Positions 26,190 through 34,291 of a stretch of DNA of 64,000 nucleotides are shown one piece after another. A program made the position numbers and the translations under genes. This DNA is from Hymenobacter aerilatus (GTDB lineage Bacteria; Bacteroidota; Bacteroidia; Cytophagales; Hymenobacteraceae), in assembly GCF_022921095.1 (NCBI RefSeq), contig NZ_CP095053.1:62001-126000 (forward strand), read 5' to 3'. How positions within the stretch are numbered: position 1 is the first letter of the stretch; each line of letters opens with the position of its first letter. A model generated the notes under the pieces. It was given only the letters and a program-made list of their open reading frames with translations. It searched no databases and was not told the origin of the DNA.

Positions 26190-27299
26190 ATGAAAAAGTG
26201 CCTGTTGATTTTACTGCTTGTGTGGGGTGCCGTAGCTAGCAAGGCGCAAACTGTCGTGCCTGACCCGAACCGCATCACCTTAGTTATACATGGAGGAGCA
26301 GGTACTATTACGCGGGCCAACATGTCGCCGGAAAAGGAGCAGGCCTACCGTACTGTGCTCAATCAGGCATTGCAAACGGGATACGCTGTGCTGAAAAAGG
26401 GTGGCACTTCACTGGATGCGGTGCAGGCTACAGTACAGGTGATGGAAGACTCGCCGTTATTCAATGCTGGCAAGGGCGCGGTATTTACCCATGAAGGCCG
26501 CAACGAAATGGACGCCGCTATCATGGATGGCCGCACGCTGAAGGCTGGCGCCGTGGCGGGCATTACGGTAGTACGCAACCCCATCACAGCTGCCCGCGCC
26601 GTGATGGATCAATCTGAACATGTGATGCTGGCTGGTCGGGGCGCTGAGCAGTTTGCCATGGAAAAGGGCCTGACTATTGTCGAGCCCAGCTACTTCTACA
26701 CTGAAGCTCGTCACCAACAGCTCGAAAAAGCGCTGGCCGCTGAGAAAAGCGCCGGCACCCCCGACCAGTTGAATACGCCTACCAAAACAGAAACAACGCC
26801 CGTTAAAAAAGCCAAAACCAAGCTGAAGCCCGGCAAGCCACAAAGCGCTGTACCCTACGAAGATCAAATCTTTACGGAGGGTAGGAAATACGGTACCGTG
26901 GGGGCCGTGGCCGTAGACCAATACGGCAACCTGGCCGCCGCCACTAGCACCGGTGGCATGACCAACAAACGCTACGGCCGCATCGGCGACGCACCCCTCA
27001 TTGGCGCCGGTACTTATGCTGATAATAACGCCTGCGCCGTGTCGTGCACTGGTTGGGGTGAGTTCTTCATCCGTGTCACTGTGGCCCGCGACGTGGCTGC
27101 TCGCATGGAATATCAACAAGTGCCCCTAACACAGGCCGCACAAGCAACGATAGACAAGGTAGGAAAGCTAGGGGGCGACGGTGGCCTGATTGCTGTAGAC
27201 CGCCAAGGCAATATCACGATGCCGTTCAACTCGGAGGGGATGTATCGGGGCTATATCAAAGCGAATGGTGAAGCACAAGTACTGATTTACAAAGAGTAA
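26190..27299 (+). CDS. Isoaspartyl peptidase / L-asparaginase (Ntn-hydrolase)
   Basis: 369 residues: signal peptide ending KAQ, the alpha part (VIHGGAGTI, KGAVFTHEGRNEMDAAIMDG), and the self-processing site YGTVGAVAVD with nucleophile Thr236. Beta-part motifs are STGGMTNKRYGRIGDAPLIGAGTYAD. The precursor self-cleaves before Thr236 to give the active heterotetramer, which hydrolyses beta-aspartyl peptides and asparagine. The signal peptide points to the periplasm. The segment before the cleavage site (about 186-222) is a Thr/Lys/Pro-rich insert longer than is usual. The start at 26190 gives the signal peptide. Confidence 0.93.
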   Translation: MKKCLLILLLVWGAVASKAQTVVPDPNRITLVIHGGAGTITRANMSPEKEQAYRTVLNQALQTGYAVLKKGGTSLDAVQATVQVMEDSPLFNAGKGAVFTHEGRNEMDAAIMDGRTLKAGAVAGITVVRNPITAARAVMDQSEHVMLAGRGAEQFAMEKGLTIVEPSYFYTEARHQQLEKALAAEKSAGTPDQLNTPTKTETTPVKKAKTKLKPGKPQSAVPYEDQIFTEGRKYGTVGAVAVDQYGNLAAATSTGGMTNKRYGRIGDAPLIGAGTYADNNACAVSCTGWGEFFIRVTVARDVAARMEYQQVPLTQAAQATIDKVGKLGGDGGLIAVDRQGNITMPFNSEGMYRGYIKANGEAQVLIYKE

Positions 27300-27472
27300 C
27301 GAACAGCTAGTGGCTGAGCTCTTTGCAGAGTTGCGTAGCAGGGGGTAGGAATGAATGCAATAATTGTAACAAAACAGCTGCTTTCCTGCGAAAAATGTCT
27401 GAACTTTGCGCCGCCTTACGCCTCATTAGGGTAGGGAACAGACCCTCGCGTTCACAAAAAGGCAAAAAGAAA
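27300..27472. other. Non-coding stretch downstream of the asparaginase gene
   Basis: No gene is seen. It lies between the asparaginase stop and the paired hairpins at 27473-27528. A GAACTTTGC sequence near 27401 lacks the TA of a proper -7 box. On the minus strand this region receives any read-through from the tRNA-like unit. Confidence 0.4.
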
Positions 27473-27528
27473 GGCTGCACCCACCCAGATGCAGCCTCCT
27501 AATAAAGAACGTACCCACCCAGATACGT
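27473..27528 (-). repeat. Two hairpins sharing an identical ten-base loop
   Basis: On the minus strand the first stem is ACGTA (27524-27528 with 27509-27513) and the second is GGCTGCA (27490-27496 with 27473-27479). Both enclose the same loop, TCTGGGTGGG (plus strand CCCACCCAGA, at 27514-27523 and 27480-27489). The second is followed by TTTCTTTTTG and could act as the terminator of the upstream tRNA-like gene. Different stems with a conserved loop suggest that the loop itself is recognised. Confidence 0.75.
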
Positions 27529-27567
27529 CCTGGTACTCGTCCACTTCCCAAAATCCACCTAAAAAAG

Positions 27568-27682
27568 CTGTAGAAGAAGGATTCGAACCTCCACGGTGTA
27601 GTTAGCCGGCCGCCGGACCAGTTTATCCCGAATCACCACCCGCGAGAGAGGCGGGCATGTCTGCCAGTTTCATCATTCTACA
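27568..27682 (-). tRNA. Atypical class II tRNA-like gene, anticodon CTC
   Basis: 115 bases on the minus strand fold as a complete cloverleaf. The acceptor stem is a perfect 7 bp (TGTAGAA with TTCTACA). A 3-bp D stem (ATG/CAT) carries a loop with GG (AAACTGGCAGA). The anticodon stem CCCGC/GCGGG has loop CTCTCTC with U33, so anticodon CUC. The T-arm is GGAGG, TTCGAAT, CCTTC. The variable region is 46 bases (27593-27638), closed by GGTG/CACC with an inner CCGG-CGG-CCGG hairpin, much longer than in ordinary tRNA-Leu or tRNA-Ser. The discriminator is G and no CCA is encoded. The D-arm looks leucine-like, G73 is serine-like, and CUC would pair with the Glu codon GAG, so the identity is unresolved. 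Base 37 is U where a purine is normal. A TACATTTG box (27723-27730) lies upstream. It could be a working odd tRNA, a regulatory tRNA mimic, or a pseudo-tRNA. Confidence 0.75.
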
Positions 27683-27796
27683 ATGTTTGCAGTAATCATC
27701 CGCCGTTTGCGTTTGATTATGACAAATGTACTAGATGAATCCTTATTATAAAATTTTATCAGACATTTGCTTAAAAATTTACATTAAATTTAATAA

Positions 27797-27816
27797 TTGG
27801 CGATTTGTATTGCCAA
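27797..27816 (+). promoter_or_regulatory. Candidate operator upstream of the Lrp gene
   Basis: TTGGC (27797-27801) and GCCAA (27812-27816) form an inverted repeat with a 10-base spacer in an AT-rich leader, 24 bases before the start codon. Lrp-type regulators often bind such sites in their own promoters. This is an inference from position and symmetry. Confidence 0.35.
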
Positions 27817-27839
27817 ATGCTCAAACACCCTACCGAAAA

Positions 27840-28304
27840 ATGGCCCGCAATTACGAACTTGATGACACCGACCGCAAAATATTAGCGCTGCTGATAGCCG
27901 ACGCGAAAATGCCCTACACTGAAATTGCCCGTAAAGTGCACGTATCTGGTGGTACGGTGCACGTGCGCATGGCTCGGTTAGAGGAGTTAGGGATTGTGCA
28001 AGGTGCTACACTACGCATTGATTATGAGAAGCTTGGATACGGCGTGACGGCTTTTATAGGTATCTATCTGCTCAAAAGCTCCATGTATAACGGTGTAGCG
28101 GAAGAGATGAAAAAGATTCCGGAAATCGTGAGCATGAACTACACAACTGGCAACTACGGCATCTTTGCTCGCCTGGTGTGTCGCGATACGCAGCACCTGC
28201 GCGAGGTACTACACGACCAGATCCAACTGATTGAAGGTATCGAACGAACGGAAACGTTAATTTCTCTGGAAGAATCGCTCAACCGTCCTATTCAATTGCT
28301 ATAA
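27840..28304 (+). CDS. Lrp/AsnC-family transcriptional regulator
   Basis: 154 residues: an N-terminal winged helix-turn-helix (LDDTDRKILALLIADAKMPYTEIARKVHVS, split over residues 6-36, then GGTVHVRMARLEELGIVQG) and a C-terminal RAM/AsnC ligand domain (TAFIGIYLL, TGNYGIFARLVCRD). Family members sense amino acids and act as octameric local or global regulators. The ATG at 27840 is chosen because the frame upstream is AT-rich leader that encodes no domain. A possible autoregulatory operator lies just upstream. It is convergent with trxA. Confidence 0.94.
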   Translation: MARNYELDDTDRKILALLIADAKMPYTEIARKVHVSGGTVHVRMARLEELGIVQGATLRIDYEKLGYGVTAFIGIYLLKSSMYNGVAEEMKKIPEIVSMNYTTGNYGIFARLVCRDTQHLREVLHDQIQLIEGIERTETLISLEESLNRPIQLL

Positions 28305-28319
28305 TAGTCTAGTACCAAA

Positions 28320-28359
28320 GCAAAAAGCCCCGTTCCTCCATAGGAACGGGGCTTTTTGC
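28320..28359. terminator. Bidirectional terminator between Lrp and trxA
   Basis: An 18-bp perfect stem (28320-28337 with 28342-28359), loop CCAT, has AAAAA and TTTTT at its ends so that both convergent transcripts get a U-run. Confidence 0.9.
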
Positions 28360-28379
28360 CTGAGTGAAGGTGAAGTGCC

Positions 28380-28712
28380 TTAGGCAACCGTCACCTGGGC
28401 GTCCAGCTTCTGAGCCAGTACGTGCTTTGGTACAGCGCCTACTTGCTTGTCTACGATCTGACCATTTTTGAAAACGAGCAGGGTAGGGATACTGCGGATG
28501 CCAAATTTGGCGGAAGTCTGAGGGTTGGAGTCTACGTCGACTTTGCCTACCACTACTTTGCCTTCATATTCGCCGGCTAGCTCCTCTACAACGGGGCCTA
28601 CCATGCGGCACGGGCCGCACCACTCAGCCCAAAAGTCGACCAGTACCGGCTTATCGGAGTTGATGATTTCGTCGAAGTTAGAATCGGTAATCTCGATTGC
28701 TTTGTGTCCCAT
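28380..28712 (-). CDS. trxA: Thioredoxin
   Basis: 110 residues, standard thioredoxin. The active site is [13 protein letters not shown] (Cys32, Cys35), with the cis-proline loop [12 protein letters not shown] and the buried Asp in LVDFWAEW. It is the cytoplasmic disulfide reductase that would feed electrons to DsbD (encoded 2.3 kb away) and to ribonucleotide reductase or peroxiredoxins. It is a single-gene unit with its own promoter and terminator. Confidence 0.97.
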   Translation of the reverse strand: MGHKAIEITDSNFDEIINSDKPVLVDFWAEWCGPCRMVGPVVEELAGEYEGKVVVGKVDVDSNPQTSAKFGIRSIPTLLVFKNGQIVDKQVGAVPKHVLAQKLDAQVTVA

Positions 28713-28767
28713 GACAGTAGGGGGGTTGATGGTACAAGGTAAAATGCTTCTTACGAGCCTTGGGCCT

Positions 28768-28795
28768 GCAAGGTAGCAGATTGGGAGTTTAACAA
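28768..28795 (-). promoter_or_regulatory. Promoter of trxA
   Basis: On the minus strand TTG (28793-28795) is followed after 17 bases by TACCTTGC (28768-28775), about 55 bases before the trxA start. Confidence 0.5.
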
Positions 28796-28852
28796 GCGAA
28801 CTGTAAGAAAGTTCACAGTGCTGCTTGGCGGATGCTGCACGGTTTGCTTTGG

Positions 28853-30133
28853 TTACTCCTCGTGCTCCTCTACGCCTAATTGCGCATTAATCAATGGGGT
28901 TTTCGGGGCTAGGAAGAAGCCAGTAAGGCTGGCAAACATGATTGGGACAATGCTATGAAAACCGGTGAGGGTAGCCAGCAAAATAGTGGTGCTGATGGGC
29001 GTGCGCGTAACACAAGCGTTGATGGCCGCCATGCAGCTGATCATAATGAGAGGTAAGTTTTGATCAGGGAACAGCGAATTAATCAGTAGCCCTACCACTG
29101 CACCTACAAAAAACAATGGGATGATGAAGCCCCCACGCCAGCCCGACGTAACGGTGAAAGCAATAGCTAATACTTTAGCCACAAGTAGGACCAATAGAAA
29201 CTGTACCGAGAAGGAATCATGAAGAAGCTCATTCAGCTGATCGTGCCCGAAGTAACGGGATAAGGGAACGAGGTAGGCCACAATACCAATTAGCAGGCCG
29301 CCCACGGCTAGTTGCCAGTAGATGGGTAGGCGCACCTTGCGGAAGCCTCTCCGGCACTGCCGGACTGTGAAAATGAACAGCCAACCAGCCGCCGTGCCCG
29401 CCAGCGCATAGAGGATAGCAAAGAAAAAGTCGTTGATACTGGAAGGTGTGTAGAGCGGGAACACCCAGGTAGGCCCGAGGCCCGTGTGCGTAATCAACAC
29501 GAAGATGACGTAGCTGGAGCAGCTGGCTACGAAGGCCGGAATCAGGGCCTGGTAGTATTCTACCACGTGCCGGTGGTGCAGAATTTCAAGAGCGAACAGA
29601 CTCCCGCCCAGCGGGGCGCCAAATAACGCCGTGAAAGCTGCAGCCATGCCCGCAATAGTAAGTGAGCGGAGGTCTTCGCCCCGCAGCCGAAACTTCTGAG
29701 CTAGCCACGTGCCAGTAGAGCCTACTACCTGCACCAAGGGTGCCTCTGGGCCCGCGCTACCGCCGCTGGCAATGCACAGCAACGAGGAGAGGATCATGGA
29801 TGGGTTGTTGTGCGGGTCGAGCTGGCCGCCTTTGAAGCGAATGTTGTTGACTATCAGATCCATCTCGCCGGGGTCGCCCAGCTTATGAATGATGAGGCCC
29901 GCCAGCAGCCCCGCGCCCATCATCAACGGTACGACGAGCAGGCCCTGCACGCCCTCTAGCCACTCCAGCAGGTGCTCCAGCACTATCCAATAGCCCCCCG
30001 CCAGAATGCCGCCAGCTACACCAATCAGCACCCACAAAAAGAAAAGGCGGCTGAAAACAAACGGGTTGAAACGCAATGAATCATTGACCTGCTTCTGGAG
30101 AACCAGCGCACGCCGGCGGGTAGTAAATCTCAT
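28853..30133 (-). CDS. ClC-family chloride channel or H+/Cl- antiporter
   Basis: 426 residues with about ten to twelve hydrophobic segments. The ClC ion-path motifs are [13 protein letters not shown], with the gating glutamate, and [17 protein letters not shown], the counterpart of the GGxFxP motif. [10 protein letters not shown] precedes the second. There is no C-terminal CBS pair, as in many bacterial members. It lies in the inner membrane. The ATG at 30133 is used because an upstream in-frame start adds only a short hydrophobic stretch not seen in the family. It follows dnaE on the same strand after 97 bases. Confidence 0.92.
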   Translation of the reverse strand: MRFTTRRRALVLQKQVNDSLRFNPFVFSRLFFLWVLIGVAGGILAGGYWIVLEHLLEWLEGVQGLLVVPLMMGAGLLAGLIIHKLGDPGEMDLIVNNIRFKGGQLDPHNNPSMILSSLLCIASGGSAGPEAPLVQVVGSTGTWLAQKFRLRGEDLRSLTIAGMAAAFTALFGAPLGGSLFALEILHHRHVVEYYQALIPAFVASCSSYVIFVLITHTGLGPTWVFPLYTPSSINDFFFAILYALAGTAAGWLFIFTVRQCRRGFRKVRLPIYWQLAVGGLLIGIVAYLVPLSRYFGHDQLNELLHDSFSVQFLLVLLVAKVLAIAFTVTSGWRGGFIIPLFFVGAVVGLLINSLFPDQNLPLIMISCMAAINACVTRTPISTTILLATLTGFHSIVPIMFASLTGFFLAPKTPLINAQLGVEEHEE

Positions 30134-30230
30134 ATTGACGAAGAATGGAGGGAATACAATATAACAGCCCAACCCACCTGAGGTTACCAGATGCGTTGGG
30201 CCGCCACTACAAAGCGCTGAAAGCGGAGAA

Positions 30231-33200
30231 CTAGATTAGCTGGCAGACTTCCAGCTCTAGCTCTCGCATTTTGGTGATAAAGGCTTTGGGCTCAATCTGA
30301 AAGCGGCGCGAGAACATATCTACGGCCAAATGCTCGTGGGGCTCGGCAAACTGAATTTCCAAACGCTTGCGGCCAGGGGCAGCCTCAATGGCAGCCTCCA
30401 GCTTGTCGATCATGGGGCCGGATACGGTGCGAAGGTCCAGACGCACGCGCACGCCTTTGCTGAGCTTTTCGGCTACTTCGCTCAGCGGCTCCATGTTCAT
30501 GATCTTCAGTTCCCACTGATCCTCCGAGCCGTAGCGTAGGGAAACTTTGGCCCGGATATACATGGGCGGCACCTGTTCGTTGGGGTAGTTGCGCGGGTTG
30601 ATGACGTGCGTAAAGCGCGTGTATTCATCCCGGAACAAGGCCAATTGCAACGACGAATCGTAGTCTTCCAGCGTGAAGGCCGCAAACGGCTGCCCGTTGC
30701 GGGTAGTACGGTAGGCCACGTTCGTAATCAGCCCCGCCACGTTGATATCCTTGTTCTTGTGGTTCTCGATTTTGTCGAGCGAGGTGGTGCAATACGAGTC
30801 GATTTCCATCTTGTAGTTGTCGAGTGGGTGACCCGACAGGTAGAAACCTACTACATCCTTCTCGCGGCGAAGCTGCTCAGTGGCAGGCCACTTCTCCATG
30901 TCGGCTACCTTGGGTAGGGGCATGGCAACCGCGCCGAAAGCAGAGCCCCCAAAGAGGCTCTGCTGGGCTGAATCCTGATCGGCTTGGTGCTGCTGGCCCA
31001 GCTTCACGGCCTTGTCAATAAGGTTCTGGTCGCCTGATGGAGCCTCCACGAACTGGCGGCGGTGGTAGCGCTCAAACGAATCGAACGCGCCCGACAAGGC
31101 CAGGCTTTCAAATGTTTTCTTGTTCACGGCGCGCAGGTTTACGCGCTTCGCAAAGTCGAAAATGTCGGTGTACTTGCCTTTACGCTTACGTTCCTGCACG
31201 ATTTCCTCCACGGCCGCTTCACCCGCGCCCTTCACCGCGGCCATCCCGAAGCGAATCTGGCCTTTCTCGTTCACGTTGAACTTCATGATGGATTCGTTCA
31301 CGTCGGGGCCGAGCACGGCTACGCCCTGCTTGCGGGCTTCCTCAATGAAGAACGTCACCTTCTTGATGTCGCCCATGTTGTTGGTGAGCACGGCAGCCAT
31401 GTACTCGGCAGGGTAGTGGGCCTTGAGGTAGCCGGTCTGGTAGGCCACCACCGAGTAGGCGGCGGAGTGGGAGCGGTTGAAGCCATAGGCCGCAAACTTC
31501 TCCATCACGTCGAACACCTCGTTGGCTTTTTTCGCCACAATGCCATGCAGCTTCTTGGCGCCTTCGCAGAACTTCTCGCGCTCCAGGGCCATCTTCTTCA
31601 TGTCCTTCTTACCCATAGCGCGGCGCAGCAAGTCGGCGCCGCCTAGCGAGTAACCGGCCAGAATCTGGGCCGTCTGCATGATCTGCTCCTGGTACACCAT
31701 AATGCCCTGGGAGTAGTTCAGGATGGGCTCCAGCAGCTCGTGGGGGTACTCTACCGGCTCCTTGCCGTGCTTGCGGTTGATGAAGTTCGGGATGAACTGC
31801 ATGGGTCCGGGCCGGTACAGGGCGTTCATCGCAATCAAGTCCTCGATATTGGTCGGGCGCAAGTCCTTGAGGTACATACGCATGCCTTCCGATTCAAACT
31901 GGAACGTACCAATAGTGTCGCCGCGCTGGTACAGCTCGTAGGTCTTGGGGTCGTCAATCGGGATGTTGTCGATATCGATTTTGACGCCGTGGTTCTGCTC
32001 AATCAGGCGCATGGCATCTTCGATGATGGTAAGGGTCTTGAGGCCCAAAAAGTCCATCTTCAGCATGCCGGCCGATTCAATCACCTTGCCGTCGAACTGC
32101 GTCACCAGCAGGTCCGAATCCTTCGAAGTAGACACCGGAATGTACTTCGTGATGTCATCGGGAGCGATGATGACGCCGGCGGCGTGAATGCCGGTGTTGC
32201 GCACCGAGCCTTCCAGACGCTCCGCCAAGCGTAGAATCTGACCCTTGAGGTTGTCCGGCGCTTCATCGCGGCGGATCATGTCCAGCTCCTGCACCTCAGC
32301 AAAGGCCTTCGCGAGAGTAGTGCCTACCTGCTCAGGCACCATCTTGGTCAGGTCATTGGTCTGGGGTAGGGGCAGCTCCATGGCCCGCGCCACGTCCTTG
32401 ATAGAGGACTTAGCAGCCATGGTACCGAAGGTGATAATCTGGGCCACCTGTGTTTTGCCGTATTTGTCTACCACGTAGTCAATCACGCGCTGGCGGTTCA
32501 CGTCGTCGAAGTCGATGTCAATATCGGGCATCGACACGCGCTCGGGATTCAGGAAACGCTCGAACAGCAGCGAGTACTTAATAGGGTCGATGTTGGTGAT
32601 ACCGATGCAGTAGGCCACCGCCGAGCCCGCCGCCGAGCCCCGGCCCGGCCCCACGGCCACGCCAATGCTACGACCGTGATTGATGAAATCCTGCGTAATG
32701 AGGAAGTAGCCCGCAAAGCCCATCGTTTCGATGATGCGCAGCTCGTAGTCCAGGCGCTCCTCAATCTCGGGCGTGCGTTCCGAGTAGCGGGGCCGGTCGC
32801 CTTCAAATGCACCTTTGTAGGTAAGGTGGCGCAGGAAGGCATCGGCCGTGGGGTGCTCGGGGGGTAGGGGGAAGTTGGGTAGGAGAATATCGCGCTGCAA
32901 CTTGGGCGGCGTGATTTTGTCCACGATTTCGTTGGTGTTATCCACGCTCTCTGGCACGTCGGCAAACAGCGTGTTCATCTCCTCCTGGTTCTTGAAGTAG
33001 AACTGGTCGTTGGGGAAACCGAAGCGCGCACGCGGCCGTGGCATCTGCCGCTCCTCATCAATGCGCATGAGCTGACGGCGCACTGAGTCGTCGCTGGCCG
33101 CCATCGGACGAATAGCGTCGAGGTGGTCATAAATCACCTTGTTGTCGCCGCTGATGAGGCGGAAGTAGTTCGTCTCGAAGTCGCCTACCGGGATACTGTG

Positions 33201-33917
33201 TTCCTCACCGGTGTTCACGCACAGCAGGAGGTCGTGGGGGGCAAAGTCGTTCTGCTCCACGTAGTGCGAGTCGTTGGTGCAGATCACTTTGACGTTGTAC
33301 TTGTGCGCGAACTTCAGCAGTACCTGGTTTACATCTTCCTGGCTTTTGCCGGTGTTGTCGATGTTCATCAGGCCGTGGCGCTGGATTTCGATGTAGTAGT
33401 CCTCGCCGAACACATCCAGCCACCACTTCAGCAGCTCCTCCGCCTCCGCCTCCGATTTCCACAAAATGGCTTGGGGTAGCTCCGCGCCAATGCAGCAGGA
33501 GGTAGCAATCAGCCCCTCGTGGTATTGCAGCAGCAATTCCTTATCGATGCGCGGGAACTTGGAGTACACGCCTTCGATGTAGCTCATGGAGCACAGCTTG
33601 GCCAGGTTGTGGTAGCCGGCCTGGTCCTTGGCCAGCAGCAGCTGGTGGCGGCGCACGTCCCGCTCGCCCTTCTCCCGGCTAAATGCCTTTTTGTGGCGGT
33701 CTTCTACCAAGTAAAACTCGCAGCCCACAATGGGCTTCACGTTGTATTTATTCGCCTCGGCTACAAAGTTGAACGCCCCGAACATGTTGCCGTGGTCGGT
33801 GAGGGCTACGGCAGGCATACCGTCGGCCTGGGCCTTTTTCATCAGGGCCGAAATGCTGGCCTGGCCGTCGAGGAGGGAATATTGGGTGTGGCAGTGAAGG
33901 TGCGAGAATACAGGCAT
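30231..33917 (-). CDS. dnaE: DNA polymerase III subunit alpha
   Basis: 1228 residues from the ATG at 33917 (MPVFSHLHCHTQYSLLDG, the usual DnaE start). An N-terminal PHP domain has HLHCHTQYS and LTDHGNMFG. The palm has PDIDIDFDD with catalytic Asp465 and Asp467, preceded by VGPGRGSAAGS. Later come the thumb/fingers region (ALYRPGPMQFIPNFINRKHG), the helix-hairpin-helix region and an OB fold (INVAGLITNVAYR, FAAFTLEDYDSSLQL). It is the replicative polymerase. There is no intein or split. A segment near 267-310, rich in Arg and Met, looks lineage specific. A promoter and a small leader hairpin precede it. Confidence 0.98.
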   Translation of the reverse strand: MPVFSHLHCHTQYSLLDGQASISALMKKAQADGMPAVALTDHGNMFGAFNFVAEANKYNVKPIVGCEFYLVEDRHKKAFSREKGERDVRRHQLLLAKDQAGYHNLAKLCSMSYIEGVYSKFPRIDKELLLQYHEGLIATSCCIGAELPQAILWKSEAEAEELLKWWLDVFGEDYYIEIQRHGLMNIDNTGKSQEDVNQVLLKFAHKYNVKVICTNDSHYVEQNDFAPHDLLLCVNTGEEHSIPVGDFETNYFRLISGDNKVIYDHLDAIRPMAASDDSVRRQLMRIDEERQMPRPRARFGFPNDQFYFKNQEEMNTLFADVPESVDNTNEIVDKITPPKLQRDILLPNFPLPPEHPTADAFLRHLTYKGAFEGDRPRYSERTPEIEERLDYELRIIETMGFAGYFLITQDFINHGRSIGVAVGPGRGSAAGSAVAYCIGITNIDPIKYSLLFERFLNPERVSMPDIDIDFDDVNRQRVIDYVVDKYGKTQVAQIITFGTMAAKSSIKDVARAMELPLPQTNDLTKMVPEQVGTTLAKAFAEVQELDMIRRDEAPDNLKGQILRLAERLEGSVRNTGIHAAGVIIAPDDITKYIPVSTSKDSDLLVTQFDGKVIESAGMLKMDFLGLKTLTIIEDAMRLIEQNHGVKIDIDNIPIDDPKTYELYQRGDTIGTFQFESEGMRMYLKDLRPTNIEDLIAMNALYRPGPMQFIPNFINRKHGKEPVEYPHELLEPILNYSQGIMVYQEQIMQTAQILAGYSLGGADLLRRAMGKKDMKKMALEREKFCEGAKKLHGIVAKKANEVFDVMEKFAAYGFNRSHSAAYSVVAYQTGYLKAHYPAEYMAAVLTNNMGDIKKVTFFIEEARKQGVAVLGPDVNESIMKFNVNEKGQIRFGMAAVKGAGEAAVEEIVQERKRKGKYTDIFDFAKRVNLRAVNKKTFESLALSGAFDSFERYHRRQFVEAPSGDQNLIDKAVKLGQQHQADQDSAQQSLFGGSAFGAVAMPLPKVADMEKWPATEQLRREKDVVGFYLSGHPLDNYKMEIDSYCTTSLDKIENHKNKDINVAGLITNVAYRTTRNGQPFAAFTLEDYDSSLQLALFRDEYTRFTHVINPRNYPNEQVPPMYIRAKVSLRYGSEDQWELKIMNMEPLSEVAEKLSKGVRVRLDLRTVSGPMIDKLEAAIEAAPGRKRLEIQFAEPHEHLAVDMFSRRFQIEPKAFITKMRELELEVCQLI

Positions 33918-33928
33918 GGGCAACAGGT

Positions 33929-33949
33929 TTCGCGCCATTAGGGCGCGAA
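33929..33949 (-). promoter_or_regulatory. Hairpin in the dnaE leader
   Basis: TTCGCGCC (33929-33936) pairs with GGCGCGAA (33942-33949) between the promoter and the dnaE start codon. Its closeness to the start suggests an effect on translation, but no known element is recognised. Confidence 0.4.
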
Positions 33950-33957
33950 GCGGATAG

Positions 33958-33988
33958 TAAAGTTACCCACGAATCAGCGGAAGCAAAA
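33958..33988 (-). promoter_or_regulatory. Promoter of dnaE
   Basis: On the minus strand TTTTG (33984-33988) is followed after 18 bases by TAACTTTA (33958-33965), a close match to the TAnnTTTG box, about 40 bases before the dnaE start. Confidence 0.65.
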
Positions 33989-34291
33989 GGTTGCGCGGTA
34001 AGAGGTTTTGTGTAAGATGCCCCACGCAAAATACCTTATAGGGCCAGGGCTATAGTGCAGGACTTATGGGCGAAATGCGGAATACTTCACTGAAAAAGGT
34101 AAGGCACAAACCACTTACCTATCCCTCTCGACGATGGCAAGAGAAGCAATTCGGAACCCCTTCAGCGTAAAAGCGTTTATCTTAGCACACGTAGTGTTTT
34201 GTTTTTTCGGGTCCCGCCGGACTTTTCTCGACATGCAACGCATTCTTCCGTTCGCCCTCTAACGGCTGCCATCTGCGGGCGGCCTACCTTC
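33989..34291. other. Gap between dnaE and the desaturase gene
   Basis: No gene is seen. A plus-strand TATCTTAG near 34175 and TACCTTCA just before the desaturase start resemble -7 boxes, but neither has a good partner. The desaturase frame is open through the last 90 bases, without coding character. Confidence 0.35.

Noticed and set aside
27473..27528. The repeated CCCACCCAGA as a CRISPR-like repeat
   Set aside because: Only two copies of ten bases, each as the loop of a hairpin, with no regular spacers and no cas genes.
27568..27682. Selenocysteine tRNA or tmRNA as explanation of the odd class II tRNA
   Set aside because: The anticodon is CTC, not TCA, the D stem has only 3 bp and the acceptor 7 bp, and there is no tag frame or pseudoknot region of tmRNA length.
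31062..31646. Long plus-strand open frames opposite dnaE
   Set aside because: They are shadows of dnaE codons; the products look like His/Val/Leu low-complexity strings without domains, and no promoter fits.
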